Assembly (NCBI GenBank): GCA_030682375.1
Contig: JAUXOL010000011.1
Coordinates: 62,001-126,000, forward strand
DNA length: 64,000 nucleotides
DNA from: Gallionella sp.
GTDB taxonomy: Bacteria; Pseudomonadota; Gammaproteobacteria; Burkholderiales; Gallionellaceae
Direction: 5' to 3'
The stretch's first letter is position 1. The number at the start of each line of letters is the position of its first letter. The position numbers were made by a program, and so were the translations under genes. Below, one piece after another: positions 44,850-54,447 of the stretch. The notes under the pieces were generated by a model, which did no database searches, was not told the origin of the DNA, and saw only the letters and a list, made by a program, of their open reading frames with translations.

Positions 44850-45611
44850 CTACAGCTCCACCACCACCGGCGTGTGATCCGACGGCCGCTCCAGCTTGCG
44901 CGGGGTCTTGTCGATGATGCAGCCCTTGCACGACGCGACCAGCGGTTCGCTGATCAGGATATGGTCGATGCGCAGACCCATGTTGCGGCGGAAGGCCATC
45001 ATGCGGTAGTCCCACCACGAGTAGCTCTTCTCCGGCTGCTCGAACAGGCGAAAGCTGTCGCGCAGGCCGAGCGCCTGCAAGGCCTTGAACGCGTCGCGTT
45101 CCGGCTCGCTGACCAGCACGTTGCCTTCCCATCCCTTGGGGTCGTACACGTCGGCGTCTTCAGGGGCGATGTTGTAGTCTCCCAACAATGCGAGCTTCGG
45201 ATATTTCGTCAGCTCGTCGCGCAGCCAGTCATGCAGCGCGGCCAGCCACTTCAGCTTGTATGCATATTTGTCGGAGCCGACTTCCTGCCCGTTGGGGATG
45301 TAGACGCACACCACGCGCACGTCGCCCACGGTCGCGGCGATCACGCGCCTCTGTTCGTCGTCGAAATCGGGGATGCCGTACTGCACGTCGATAGCCGGTA
45401 CACGACTCAGGATCGCGACGCCGTTGTAGGTCTTCTGCCCCATGAACACGGAGTGATAGCCCGCCTCATGCAATGCGGCTTGCGGGAAATCGGCGTCCTG
45501 CTGTTTGGTCTCCTGCAGGCACAACGCATCGACCGGATTCGCCTCTAGCCATTCCAGCACATGCGGCAGGCGCACCTTCAGCGAATTGACGTTCCAGGTA
45601 GCGAGCTTCAT
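44850..45611 (-). CDS. xth: exodeoxyribonuclease III
   Basis: 253 aa, Mg-dependent AP endonuclease/3'-exonuclease of base-excision repair. Motifs: ATWNVNSLKVRL (N-terminal Asn), LQETKQQD (metal Glu), GDYNIAPEDADVYDP (catalytic Asp-Asn), MGLRIDHILIS, and C-terminal SDHTPVVVEL (catalytic Asp-His). Its ATG overlaps the preceding DUF4124 gene by 4 nt. Confidence 0.95.
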   Translation of the reverse strand: MKLATWNVNSLKVRLPHVLEWLEANPVDALCLQETKQQDADFPQAALHEAGYHSVFMGQKTYNGVAILSRVPAIDVQYGIPDFDDEQRRVIAATVGDVRVVCVYIPNGQEVGSDKYAYKLKWLAALHDWLRDELTKYPKLALLGDYNIAPEDADVYDPKGWEGNVLVSEPERDAFKALQALGLRDSFRLFEQPEKSYSWWDYRMMAFRRNMGLRIDHILISEPLVASCKGCIIDKTPRKLERPSDHTPVVVEL

Positions 45612-46141
45612 GGTGCTGCGGTTCCGGCCGGGGAGACCGCGCTAACTGCATCTTTCACTTCTGCCGCACGCGGGCGATAGGGTGCAAGCTTCGGGTAACC
45701 GGCGATATCCAGCTCGTTATGCCAACGCTCGCTGTTGAAGCCGTTGACGAAACTCTTGCCGACGCCCAGCGCCGGGATATTTTCGCTGCCGGAAGCGGCC
45801 TTGAACGCATCGATCTCTTCCTGGGTCGCCAGGTTCTTCTCGGCGAACGGGATGCCTCGCTTGGTCAGCAGCTCGCGCGCCTGCTTGCAGAACTCGGCGC
45901 AGTTGTCCGCGACATACAGCGTCACCGGGAAGTTCTGCTGCGCGCGCCGCGTCGCGTAAGGCTGGCCCGCATCGGGTTCGACGGCATCGGAGAATTTCTT
46001 CTTTTCGATATCCGCGACCGGCACCGGCACATCGCCGTAATGCACCTTGCCCTTATCGTCTATCCAGCGATACAGCTCGCCAGCCTGTGCCGACAACGAT
46101 ACCGCCAGCAGTCCACCAATCAACAGAACGATGCGTTTCAT
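45608..46141 (-). CDS. periplasmic DUF4124 / glutaredoxin-like protein
   Basis: 177 aa. A signal peptide (IVLLIGGLLAVSLSAQA) is followed by a DUF4124 segment (GELYRWIDDKGKVHYGDVPVP) and a glutaredoxin-like domain (VTLYVADNCAEFCKQARELLTKRGIPF). The cysteines are spaced C-x3-C rather than the classical C-x2-C, which in this family may still support redox activity. LYRW(V/I)DDxG-type segments occur in many exported proteobacterial proteins. The open frame extends upstream into prlC as a shadow. Confidence 0.82.
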   Translation of the reverse strand: MKRIVLLIGGLLAVSLSAQAGELYRWIDDKGKVHYGDVPVPVADIEKKKFSDAVEPDAGQPYATRRAQQNFPVTLYVADNCAEFCKQARELLTKRGIPFAEKNLATQEEIDAFKAASGSENIPALGVGKSFVNGFNSERWHNELDIAGYPKLAPYRPRAAEVKDAVSAVSPAGTAAP

Positions 46142-46158
46142 CTTGCCTCCTTGCAGGA

Positions 46159-48192
46159 TCAACCTTCCTCGACCAACCCGTTGTGCCGCAACAGCGCGTC
46201 TATGCTCGGCTCGCGCCCGCGGAACGCGCTGAACGAATCCATTGCACCCCGCGAACCGCCCATCGCCAGTATCTCGGCGCGGAAGCGCGCGCCGATATCC
46301 GGGTTCAGCACGCCGTGTTCCTCGAACAGGCTGTAGGCGTCGGCGGACAGCACCTCGGCCCACTTGTAGCTGTAGTAGCCCGCCGCGTAACCGCCGGAGA
46401 AGATATGCGAGAAGCTGTGCGGGAAGCGGTTGAAATCTGGCGGCAGCAGCACCGCGACTTCGGCGCGCACCTCGTCGAGCAGCTGCAAAATAGTCTTGCC
46501 GCCGCCCGCCTCGAAGCTGCTGTGCATCAGCATGTCGAACAGCGAGAACTCGATCTGGCGCAGCGTCTGCAAACCGCTCTGGAAGTTCTTCGCGGCGAGC
46601 ATCTTGTCGAACAGCGCGCGCGGCAATTTCTCGCTGGTGTCCGCCTGGCGCGTCATGCCCTGCACCACATCCCACTCCCAGCAGAAGTTCTCCATGAACT
46701 GGCTGGGCAGCTCGACCGCATCCCACTCCACTCCATTGATGCCGGACACCCCGATGTCCTCTACCTCGGTCAGCAGATGGTGCAGGCCGTGGCCGAATTC
46801 GTGGAACAGCGTGATGACTTCGTCGTGTGTGAAGGTCGCGGGCTTGCCGCCGACCGGTGCGGAGAAGTTGCAGTTCAGATACGCGACCGGCGTCTGTATG
46901 CCGGAAGCCTTGCGGCGGCGTGCGATCACGTCGTCCATCCACGCGCCGCCGCGCTTGCTGCTGCGCGCGTACATGTCCAGATAGAACTGGCCGATCAGCT
47001 TGCCCTGTGCATCATGGATGTCGTAGAAATGCGCATCCTCGTGCCAGACCGGCGCCTCGCCCCTCGTGATCTGCAGACCGTATAGCGTCTCGACCAAACG
47101 GAACATGCCGGGCAGCACCGCGTCTTCGGGAAAATACTGTTTCACCTCCTGCTCGGAGAACGCATAGCGCTGCTCGCGCAGCTTCTCGCTGGCATAACCG
47201 ACATCCCAGGAATGCAGTTCGGCCAAACCCAGTTCCTTGCGTGCGAACTCGCGCAGCTCGGCCAGGTCCTTCTCGGCGAACGGCCGCGCGCGCTGCGCCA
47301 GCTCACGCATGAACTGCACCACCTGCTGCGGCGTCTCCGCCATCTTCGCCGCGAGCGACAGTTCGCCGTAATTCGCGAAGCCCAGCAGTGCTGCCTCCTC
47401 GCCGCGCAGTTTGACGATCTCATCCATCAGCGGGCCGTTGTCCCAGTCCGACTTGCCGAACTCGGAAGCGCGCGTCGCATAGGCGCGGTACATCGTCTCG
47501 CGCAGTTTGCGGTTGTCGGCATACTGCATCACCGGCATGTAGGACGGCGCCTTCAGCGTGAACAGCCAGCCTTGTTTTCCCGCGGCTTGGGCAGCTTCCT
47601 GCGCCGTCTGCAGCACGTCTTCCGGCAGGCCATTCAATTCGTCGCGGCTCTCGATCACCAGCGTGTAGTCGTTGGTCGCATCCAGCAAGTTGTCGGAGAA
47701 GCGCGACGACAGCTCGGCCTGCCGCTCCTGCACTTCGAGATAACGCGGCTTCTTGTCATCCGGCAACTCCGCGCCGCCCAAGCGGAAGTCGCGCAACTCG
47801 TTCTCGATCACCTTCTTGCGCGCGCCGCTCAACGCCTCGAACTCGTCGCTGTTGCGCAGCGCCTTGAACTTCTGGAACAGCGCGAGGTTCTGCCCCATCT
47901 CGGCGTAATACTGCGTGATCTTCGGCAGCGTCGCGTTGTACGCCTCGCGCAACTCGGGCGAATTCATCACCGCATTCAGATGCCCCACCGGCCCCCAAGC
48001 ACGCGACATGCGCTCGTTCGCATCCTCCATCGGCAGCACAAAATCGTCCCAAGTCGGCGGCACATCGTCCGCCAGCAGGCGCGCGACCAACGCGCGGTTC
48101 TCGTCCAGCAACTGCTCTATCGCCGGTGCGACATGTTCGGGTTTGATCTCCGCGAAGCGCGGCAGACCGGTAAAGTCGAGTAATGGGTTCAT
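46159..48192 (-). CDS. prlC: oligopeptidase A
   Basis: 677 aa, M3-family zinc metallopeptidase of the cytoplasm that degrades oligopeptides and cleaved signal peptides. The zinc motif is HEFGHGLHHLL, with a downstream Glu in EWDAVELPSQFMENF. The conserved GHLNAVMNSPELREAYN in the N-terminal part fits the family. First gene of a minus-strand unit with the DUF4124 and xth genes. A 17-nt gap separates it from the next. Confidence 0.96.
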   Translation of the reverse strand: MNPLLDFTGLPRFAEIKPEHVAPAIEQLLDENRALVARLLADDVPPTWDDFVLPMEDANERMSRAWGPVGHLNAVMNSPELREAYNATLPKITQYYAEMGQNLALFQKFKALRNSDEFEALSGARKKVIENELRDFRLGGAELPDDKKPRYLEVQERQAELSSRFSDNLLDATNDYTLVIESRDELNGLPEDVLQTAQEAAQAAGKQGWLFTLKAPSYMPVMQYADNRKLRETMYRAYATRASEFGKSDWDNGPLMDEIVKLRGEEAALLGFANYGELSLAAKMAETPQQVVQFMRELAQRARPFAEKDLAELREFARKELGLAELHSWDVGYASEKLREQRYAFSEQEVKQYFPEDAVLPGMFRLVETLYGLQITRGEAPVWHEDAHFYDIHDAQGKLIGQFYLDMYARSSKRGGAWMDDVIARRRKASGIQTPVAYLNCNFSAPVGGKPATFTHDEVITLFHEFGHGLHHLLTEVEDIGVSGINGVEWDAVELPSQFMENFCWEWDVVQGMTRQADTSEKLPRALFDKMLAAKNFQSGLQTLRQIEFSLFDMLMHSSFEAGGGKTILQLLDEVRAEVAVLLPPDFNRFPHSFSHIFSGGYAAGYYSYKWAEVLSADAYSLFEEHGVLNPDIGARFRAEILAMGGSRGAMDSFSAFRGREPSIDALLRHNGLVEEG

Positions 48193-48217
48193 GTGAAAAC
48201 TCTGAGAATGGAACGAG

Positions 48218-48239
48218 CTCTCCCCTGTATCGGGGAGAG
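48218..48239. repeat. 8-bp perfect hairpin between pyrC' and prlC
   Basis: CTCTCCCC and GGGGAGAG around TGTATC, 10 nt past the pyrC' stop. No T-run follows on the minus strand, so it may stabilise the transcript 3' end rather than terminate it. Confidence 0.6.
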
Positions 48240-48249
48240 AATCAATACA

Positions 48250-49524
48250 TCAAACCTGATAGACGACGCTGCCATCCACCAGCGTATAGCGCACCCGGCC
48301 CTGCAGCTCGATGCCGTTGAACGGGGTGTTCTTGCCCTGGCTCTTCAGCGCGGCGGGTTCGACCTTCCACCAGGCTTCGGGATCGAACACGCAGATGTCG
48401 GCGGTCGACCCTGCGCTCAGGTGGCCCGCGTCCAGGCCGAGCACGCGCGCCGGGTGCAACGTCGCACGGGCGAGCGCATCGGACAGCGCAACCTTCTCCT
48501 GCCCAGCCCATTTCAGCACCAGCGGCAACAACAGTTCCAGCCCGGTCGCGCCCGGCTCGGCCTCGGCGAACGGCAGTTGTTTCGCATCTTCGTCCACCGG
48601 CGCGTGGTTGGAGCAGATCGCGTCGATGGTGCCGTCCGCCAGACCGGCGCGCAGCGCGGCGCGGTCGCGCAGGCTGCGCAGCGGCGGCACGAGATGGCAG
48701 TTCGGGTCGAAGAAGCCGATGTCGTTTTCGGACAGATGGGTGTGGTTCATCGACACATCGCAGGTGACCTTGATGCCCTCGCGCTTCGCGGCACGTATCA
48801 TCTCGACGCCCGCCGCGCTGGAGATGCGGCAGATGTGCAACCGTACACCGGTGTCGCGCGCCAGCGCGAGCATGGTGGCCAGCGCGATGGTCTCGGCGCT
48901 GACCGGGATCGCGGGCAGGCCGCAGCGCGTCGCGACTTCGCCGTCGTGCGCCACGCCGTTCTTGGCGAGGAAGCTATCCTGCGGACGCAGCCACACCGGG
49001 AAATCAAAAGTCGCGGCATACTGCATCGCGCGCAGCAGCACACGCGTGTCGGTCAGCGGCGCATCGGCCTGGCTGAACGCGACACAACCGGCATCGACCA
49101 GCTCGGCCATCTCGGTCAACTCCTTGCCGTGCAGCCCGGCGGTCAGCGCGCCGACCGGATAGACGCGCGCCTGATTCAGGTTGCGCGCCTTGTGTTTGAG
49201 CATCTCGACCAGCCCCGGTTCGTCCAGCGCCGGGTCGGTGTCCGGCGGACAAGCCAGGCTGGTGATACCGCCCGCGACCGCCGCCGCCATCTCGGACTCC
49301 AGCGTCGCCATGTATTCGTAGCCGGGTTCGCGCAGGCGCGCGGCGAGATCGATCAGGCCGGGGGCGACGATCAGACCGCTCGCATCGATGACCTTGTCCG
49401 CAACAAAACCCGCCGGGGCGTTGCCGATGCCGGCGATTTTGCCGGCATCGACGAACAAGTCCATCTGGCCGTCGATCTTGTTCTTCGGGTCGATCAATCG
49501 ACCGTTCTTGATGTGAATATTCAT
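48250..49524 (-). CDS. pyrC': dihydroorotase-like protein without metal ligands (PyrC'/PyrX type)
   Basis: 424 aa, amidohydrolase fold. Active dihydroorotases have HxH after the first strand (LIDxHVHLREPG); here it is [12 protein letters not shown], so both His are lost. The late catalytic Asp (TDHAP) is Asn in [11 protein letters not shown]. The product is therefore almost certainly inactive. In Pseudomonas an inactive PyrC' is needed to assemble aspartate carbamoyltransferase with PyrB, and the gene order here (yqgE, ruvX, pyrB, pyrC') matches. Overlaps the pyrB stop by 4 nt. A true dihydroorotase must be elsewhere. Confidence 0.92.
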   Translation of the reverse strand: MNIHIKNGRLIDPKNKIDGQMDLFVDAGKIAGIGNAPAGFVADKVIDASGLIVAPGLIDLAARLREPGYEYMATLESEMAAAVAGGITSLACPPDTDPALDEPGLVEMLKHKARNLNQARVYPVGALTAGLHGKELTEMAELVDAGCVAFSQADAPLTDTRVLLRAMQYAATFDFPVWLRPQDSFLAKNGVAHDGEVATRCGLPAIPVSAETIALATMLALARDTGVRLHICRISSAAGVEMIRAAKREGIKVTCDVSMNHTHLSENDIGFFDPNCHLVPPLRSLRDRAALRAGLADGTIDAICSNHAPVDEDAKQLPFAEAEPGATGLELLLPLVLKWAGQEKVALSDALARATLHPARVLGLDAGHLSAGSTADICVFDPEAWWKVEPAALKSQGKNTPFNGIELQGRVRYTLVDGSVVYQV

Positions 49525-50477
49525 TGCTTGTCTCCCGCCAGCATGCTCATCACCGCCATGCGCACCGCGATACCGAAGGTCACTTGCGACAGGATCACCG
49601 AACGCGGGCCATCGGCGACGACAGAGTCGATCTCGACGCCGCGGTTCATCGGGCCCGGATGCATCACGATGGCATCGTCTTTCGCATGCGCCAGCTTCTC
49701 CTCGGTGAGGCCGTAGTTCTTGAAATATTCTTGCGCCGAGGGCAGCGCCGCGCCCTGCATGCGCTCGTTCTGCAGGCGCAACATCAGCACCACGTCCACG
49801 TCCTTCAGGCCCTGCGCCATGTCGTGGTAGACGCGCACGCCGAGGTTCTCGACCATGGTCGGCAGCAAGGTCTTGGGCGCAATCACGCGCACTTCCGGCA
49901 CACCCAGCGTGGTCAGCGCGTGTATCTGCGAACGCGCCACGCGCGAGTGCAGCACGTCGCCAACAATCGCGACGCGCAGGTTGTGGAATTCCTTCTTGTA
50001 GTGACGGATGGTGAACATGTCCAGCAGCGCCTGCGTCGGATGCGCGTGGCGGCCGTCACCGGCATTGATCACGTGGATCTCCGGTGCGACATGGCGCGCG
50101 ATCAGGTGCGCCGCGCCGCTCTGCGAGTGGCGCACGATGAACATGTCGGCATGCATCGCACAGAGGTTGTCCACAGTGTCCAGCAGGGTCTCGCCCTTGC
50201 TGGTCGAGGACGAGCCTATGTTCAGGTTGACCACGTCGGCGGACAGCCGCTTCGCCGCGATCTCGAAGGTAGTGCGCGTGCGCGTGCTGTTCTCGAAGAA
50301 CACATTGAACACCGACTTGCCGTGCAGCAACGGCACCTTCTTGATCTCGCGCCCTTCGGCGACATCGAGGAAGGTCGCGGCGCGGTCGAGGATGTCGCGC
50401 ACGATGCGCGCGGGCAGGCCTTCGGTGGTCAGCAGGTGCTGGAGCTCGCCGTCTTTGTTCAGTTGTGGATTATTCAT
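49521..50477 (-). CDS. pyrB: aspartate carbamoyltransferase catalytic subunit
   Basis: 318 aa. Forms N-carbamoyl-aspartate in pyrimidine synthesis. Motifs: [19 protein letters not shown] (carbamoyl-phosphate site), [12 protein letters not shown] (mobile loop Ser and Lys), [12 protein letters not shown], and [12 protein letters not shown]. Coupled to pyrC' by a 4-nt overlap. The N-terminal ~15 residues before the conserved domain are typical of PyrB proteins that associate with PyrC'. No pyrR precedes it. Confidence 0.96.
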   Translation of the reverse strand: MNNPQLNKDGELQHLLTTEGLPARIVRDILDRAATFLDVAEGREIKKVPLLHGKSVFNVFFENSTRTRTTFEIAAKRLSADVVNLNIGSSSTSKGETLLDTVDNLCAMHADMFIVRHSQSGAAHLIARHVAPEIHVINAGDGRHAHPTQALLDMFTIRHYKKEFHNLRVAIVGDVLHSRVARSQIHALTTLGVPEVRVIAPKTLLPTMVENLGVRVYHDMAQGLKDVDVVLMLRLQNERMQGAALPSAQEYFKNYGLTEEKLAHAKDDAIVMHPGPMNRGVEIDSVVADGPRSVILSQVTFGIAVRMAVMSMLAGDKQ

Positions 50478-50492
50478 TGGCTCCTCGAAAAT

Positions 50493-50975
50493 CTATTTCT
50501 CATCGCGCCTTGACGGTTCGCGGACGACCAGCCTTCCCGCCGAGGGTTCGTCAAAATACGCTTGCAATATCTGTTGCGCGGCATACTGGTCGAGCAGCGC
50601 CTTCTGCTTGCGACCATGCACGCCGACCTCGTTCAGCCGCTCACTCGCGGCGAGCGAAGTATACCTTTCGTCGACCAGTATCGTGGGCAGAGCGAATCGC
50701 CCCTTGAGGCGGTTGGCGAAGCGGCGGCACAGCGCGGTCAGCTCGTGCGGCGTGCCGTCGTCGTTGCTCGGCAGGCCCACCACCAGCGCGGCCGGCTGCC
50801 ATTCGGCGACCAGCGCGGCGATGCGAGCGAAGCGCGGCTCGTTCTTCTCTTCGTCTATGGTTTCCAGCGGGTTGGCCGAGGCCGAGATGGTGTTGCCGAC
50901 CGCGATGCCGATGCGCCGGGCGCCGAAGTCGAATGCTAGCAAGGTACCTTGTGGGAGCCTCGCCCCCTCAGGCAT
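50493..50975 (-). CDS. ruvX: RuvX/YqgF family Holliday-junction resolvase-like protein
   Basis: 160 aa, RNase H-like fold. Conserved elements: LLAFDFGARRIGIAVGN (first catalytic Asp), ALVVGLPSNDDGTPHELT, and ILVDERYTSLAA (second acidic site). YqgF proteins act in processing of the 5' end of pre-16S rRNA in E. coli; a resolvase role is older annotation. Overlaps yqgE by 8 nt and precedes pyrB by 15 nt. Confidence 0.93.
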   Translation of the reverse strand: MPEGARLPQGTLLAFDFGARRIGIAVGNTISASANPLETIDEEKNEPRFARIAALVAEWQPAALVVGLPSNDDGTPHELTALCRRFANRLKGRFALPTILVDERYTSLAASERLNEVGVHGRKQKALLDQYAAQQILQAYFDEPSAGRLVVREPSRRDEK

Positions 50976-51528
50976 GTCCGGCCTCGTCCGACAGCGACGC
51001 GTAGTCCACGCCGAGCAGGGCCATCGCCGCCGCGAAGCGCTCTTCCGGCGGTAGCTCGAACAGGATGTGCTCGGAGGCCGGCACGGTCAGCCAGACGTTC
51101 TCCGATATCTCGTGCTCCAGCTGCCCCTGATCCCAGCCGGAATAGCCCAGCGTGACGATCATGTGGCGCGGCCCGGTGCCTTCGCCCATCGACTCCAAGA
51201 TGTCCTTGGACGTGGTCAGCGATAGCTTGTCGTTGATGCGCAGCGTGGACTGCCAGTCGCCCTGAGTGTCGTGCAGCACGAAGCCGCGCTCGGTCTGCAC
51301 CGGTCCGCCGAAATAGATAGGCATCTGTTCCAGATTGGGTTGGTGCAGCGGGATATTGATCTGGTCGAACATCTCGCCCAGCGTCAGGCTGAGCGGCCGA
51401 TTCACGACGATGCCCAGCGCACCGTTCTCGTTGTGCTCGCAGACATAGGCCAGCGCTCCGGCGAACACGCCATCCTGCGTGCCGGGCATCGCAATCAGGA
51501 AGTGGTGGGTAAGATTGAAATCAGCCAT
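50968..51528 (-). CDS. yqgE: YqgE/AlgH family protein
   Basis: 186 aa. Typical start FNLTHHFLIAMPGTQDGVFAGALAYVCEHNENGALGIVVNRP, and later FGGPVQTERGFVLHD and LGYSGWDQGQLEHEI. Function of the family is unknown; in Pseudomonas AlgH is linked to alginate regulation. First gene of the yqgE-ruvX-pyrB-pyrC' unit, separated by 48 nt from trkH upstream. Confidence 0.94.
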   Translation of the reverse strand: MADFNLTHHFLIAMPGTQDGVFAGALAYVCEHNENGALGIVVNRPLSLTLGEMFDQINIPLHQPNLEQMPIYFGGPVQTERGFVLHDTQGDWQSTLRINDKLSLTTSKDILESMGEGTGPRHMIVTLGYSGWDQGQLEHEISENVWLTVPASEHILFELPPEERFAAAMALLGVDYASLSDEAGHA

Positions 51529-51576
51529 GGCGGCATTGTAGCGGCAAGCCGGGCAGCGGCATAGCGCAACCCATGG

Positions 51577-53037
51577 CTAGCGCTGCCAGAAGCGCGGCGT
51601 GAACAGGATCAGCACCGTGAAGATCTCCAGACGACCGACCAGCATGCCGAACATGCACACCCAGGTCTGAAAATCGGTCAGACCGGCGTAATTGCCGGCA
51701 GGGCCGACCACACCCAGACCGGGGCCGAAGTTGTTCACGCAGGCCAACACCGCAGAGAACGCCGTAAGGAAGTCCATGCCGCTGATCAGCAGCACGAAGG
51801 TCAGCGTCGCGATGGTCATGAAGTACAGGAAGATGAAGCCCAACACCGCGAACACGATGTTGTTCGGCACCACATGGCCGCCAATTTTCATCGGGTTAAT
51901 TGCCGCCGGATGCAGCAGCTTGAGGAATTCGCGTCCGGCCTGCTTCACCAGCACCAGCGTGCGTATCATCTTGATGCCGCCACCGGTCGAACCCGAACTG
52001 GCCGCGATGCAGGCGAGGAACATCATCCATATCGGCGCAAAGATCGGCCATTGCGCGAAGTCGACGCTGGCATAGCCGGAACTGGTTCCAATAGAAACCA
52101 CATTGAAGCTGGCATGGCGCAATGCCGTCAGGAAATCGGAATAGACGCCGTTCCACCACAGAAAGAAGGCGATGCCGAAACAACTAAGCAGGATCAGGCT
52201 CACGGCGGCGCGCCCTTCGGCATCGCCGAGATAGACCGACAGCGACTTGCTGCGCCAGACCAGAAAATGCGTCGCGAAGTTGACCACCGCGAACAGCATG
52301 AATACGATCATCACGAACTCGATCAACGGCGAGTCGAAGTAACCGACGCTGGCATCGTGGGTCGAGAAACCGCCCAGCCCCATCGTGGAAAAACCATGGC
52401 ACACCGCATCCAGCCAGTCCATCCCGGCCCATTTCAGCGCGGCGATGCAGGCCAGCGTGATGACGAAATAGACCACCCACAGGTTGCGCGCGGTATCGGC
52501 AATACGCGGCGTCAGCGCAGCATCCTTCATCGGCCCCGGCATCTCGGCCTTGAACAGCTGGCGTCCGCCGATACCCAACAGCGGCAGCACCGCAACCGCC
52601 AGCACGATGACACCCAAACCTCCCAGCCACTGCAATTCATGTCGCCAGACGTTGATCGCGGGCGGCATGGTGTCCAGCCCGACCAGCACGGTCGCGCCGG
52701 TGGTAGTCATCGCAGACATGGTCTCGAAATAGGCGTCGGTCAGCGACAAACCGGGGATCATCAGCAGCAGCGGTATCGTCGCAAACAGCGGCATCGCGGT
52801 CCACATCGTCACCACCAGCAGGTAGCCGTGGCGTATCGACAGCTCGCCCTTGTAGCGCCGCGTCAGCATCCACATCAGCACCCCCGCAGCCGCGGTCCAC
52901 ACCATCGCCAGCAGGAAATCCAGGAACATCGTGGCATCGCCGTAGATCAGCGCGGTGACGATAGGAATGACGTAGGCGATGCTGAACATCACCAGCAACA
53001 GCCCCAGCGCATGAAAAACGGGCAGTGTGCGTTCCAT
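51577..53037 (-). CDS. trkH: Trk potassium uptake membrane subunit
   Basis: 486 aa with about ten membrane segments. Pore-loop signatures include SAMTTTGATVLVG, TMGLGGFSTHD, GSTGGGIK and CVNNFGPGLG, the four selectivity-filter repeats. Forms the potassium channel with the regulatory TrkA protein. Its start overlaps the trkA stop by 1 nt (TGATG). Confidence 0.95.
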   Translation of the reverse strand: MERTLPVFHALGLLLVMFSIAYVIPIVTALIYGDATMFLDFLLAMVWTAAAGVLMWMLTRRYKGELSIRHGYLLVVTMWTAMPLFATIPLLLMIPGLSLTDAYFETMSAMTTTGATVLVGLDTMPPAINVWRHELQWLGGLGVIVLAVAVLPLLGIGGRQLFKAEMPGPMKDAALTPRIADTARNLWVVYFVITLACIAALKWAGMDWLDAVCHGFSTMGLGGFSTHDASVGYFDSPLIEFVMIVFMLFAVVNFATHFLVWRSKSLSVYLGDAEGRAAVSLILLSCFGIAFFLWWNGVYSDFLTALRHASFNVVSIGTSSGYASVDFAQWPIFAPIWMMFLACIAASSGSTGGGIKMIRTLVLVKQAGREFLKLLHPAAINPMKIGGHVVPNNIVFAVLGFIFLYFMTIATLTFVLLISGMDFLTAFSAVLACVNNFGPGLGVVGPAGNYAGLTDFQTWVCMFGMLVGRLEIFTVLILFTPRFWQR

Positions 53038-54410
53038 CAGAAGAATCCGACACCGACCTGGAACAGTTTTTCGACCTTCCTGACCATACGCTTGTCGATC
53101 ACGAACACGATGATGTGGTCGCCGACCTCGATCACGGTGTCGTGATGCGCGATGACCACCGCTCCCCCGCGCACGATGGCGCCTATGGTGGCCCCCTTGG
53201 GCAGGTCGATCTCGTCGATGTGGCGACCGACCACTTTGGAGGACTTGCGGTCGCCGTGCGCCACCAGTTCCAATGCCTCGGCCGCACCTCGCCGCAACGA
53301 GTGCACCGCCACCACGTCGCCCTGGCGCACATAGGCCAAAAGCGAACCGATGGTGACATGCGCGGGCGACAACGCGATGTCGATCTTGCCGCCCTGCAGC
53401 AGATCGACATAGGCGCTGCGGTTGATCAGCGCGATCACCTTGCGCGCCCCTGCCTGCTTGGCCAGCAGGGAGGACATGATGTTGTTCTCGTCGTCATTGG
53501 TCAGCGCGCAGAACACGTCGACTTCGTCGACATGCTCCTGCTGCATCAGTTTCTCGTCCGTGCCGTCACCGTTCAGCACCAGCGTATTCTTCAGCTCGCC
53601 GGCCAGTTTCTCGCAGGACTTCTTGTTGAACTCGATCAGCTTGACCTGATAGTCGTTTTCCAGCGCCTTGGCCAGCCGCCGCCCGATGTTTCCGCCGCCG
53701 ACGATCATCACCCGCTTGGAAGGTTTGTCCATGCGGCGCATCTCTTTCAACACGCTGCGGATGTTGTCCGTCGCAGCGATGAAGAAGATCTCGTCGCCGT
53801 CCTCGACGACGGTGCCGCCCTCCGGAATGATGGGGCTGCCCTGGCGGAAGATCGCCGCGACGCGGGTCTCGACCTGCGGCATATGCGTGCGCAGAAAACT
53901 CAGCGGCTTGCCCACCAGCGGCCCGCCGACGAAAGCGCGCACCGCGACCAGCGAGGCCTTGCCATCGGCGAATTCCAGCACCTGCAGCGCTTCCGGAAAC
54001 TCGATCAGCTTGGCGATGTAGTCGGTCAGTATCTGCTCCGGGCAGATCGAGAAATCGACGCAGAAGTTGTCGGCGCTGAACACCTCTTCGCGGTTCAGGT
54101 AGTCGGCGGCGCGTATGCGCGCGATGCGCGTCGGCGTGTTGTACAGGCTGGCGGCCAGCTTGCAGGCGACCAGGTTGACCTCGTCGCTCTGCGTCACCGC
54201 GAGCAGCATATCGGTGTCGGCGATGCCGGCCTGTTCCAGCACGGAAGGGTGGGCGGCATTGCCGGTCAGCGTGCGCAGGTCCAGCCGGTCCTGCAACAGA
54301 CGCAGCTTGGCGGCATCCGAATCCACGACGGTGATGTCGTTGGCCTCGCCGACCAGGCTTTCCGCCACGGTAGAGCCGACTTGGCCCGCTCCCAGTATCA
54401 ATATCTTCAC
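53037..54410 (-). CDS. trkA: Trk potassium uptake NAD-binding regulator
   Basis: 457 aa from GTG 54410, which has AGGAGG about 6 nt upstream. Two RCK modules: ILILGAGQVGSTVAESL at the N-terminus and VMIVGGGNIGRRLAKAL at about 235, each a Rossmann NAD site followed by a TrkA-C domain. It gates TrkH in response to nucleotides. The longer frame adds ten residues without family likeness. Confidence 0.95.
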   Translation of the reverse strand: MKILILGAGQVGSTVAESLVGEANDITVVDSDAAKLRLLQDRLDLRTLTGNAAHPSVLEQAGIADTDMLLAVTQSDEVNLVACKLAASLYNTPTRIARIRAADYLNREEVFSADNFCVDFSICPEQILTDYIAKLIEFPEALQVLEFADGKASLVAVRAFVGGPLVGKPLSFLRTHMPQVETRVAAIFRQGSPIIPEGGTVVEDGDEIFFIAATDNIRSVLKEMRRMDKPSKRVMIVGGGNIGRRLAKALENDYQVKLIEFNKKSCEKLAGELKNTLVLNGDGTDEKLMQQEHVDEVDVFCALTNDDENNIMSSLLAKQAGARKVIALINRSAYVDLLQGGKIDIALSPAHVTIGSLLAYVRQGDVVAVHSLRRGAAEALELVAHGDRKSSKVVGRHIDEIDLPKGATIGAIVRGGAVVIAHHDTVIEVGDHIIVFVIDKRMVRKVEKLFQVGVGFF

Positions 54411-54447
54411 AGTTCCTCCTGTTGCACGAGCACGGCGCACCGTGCCC

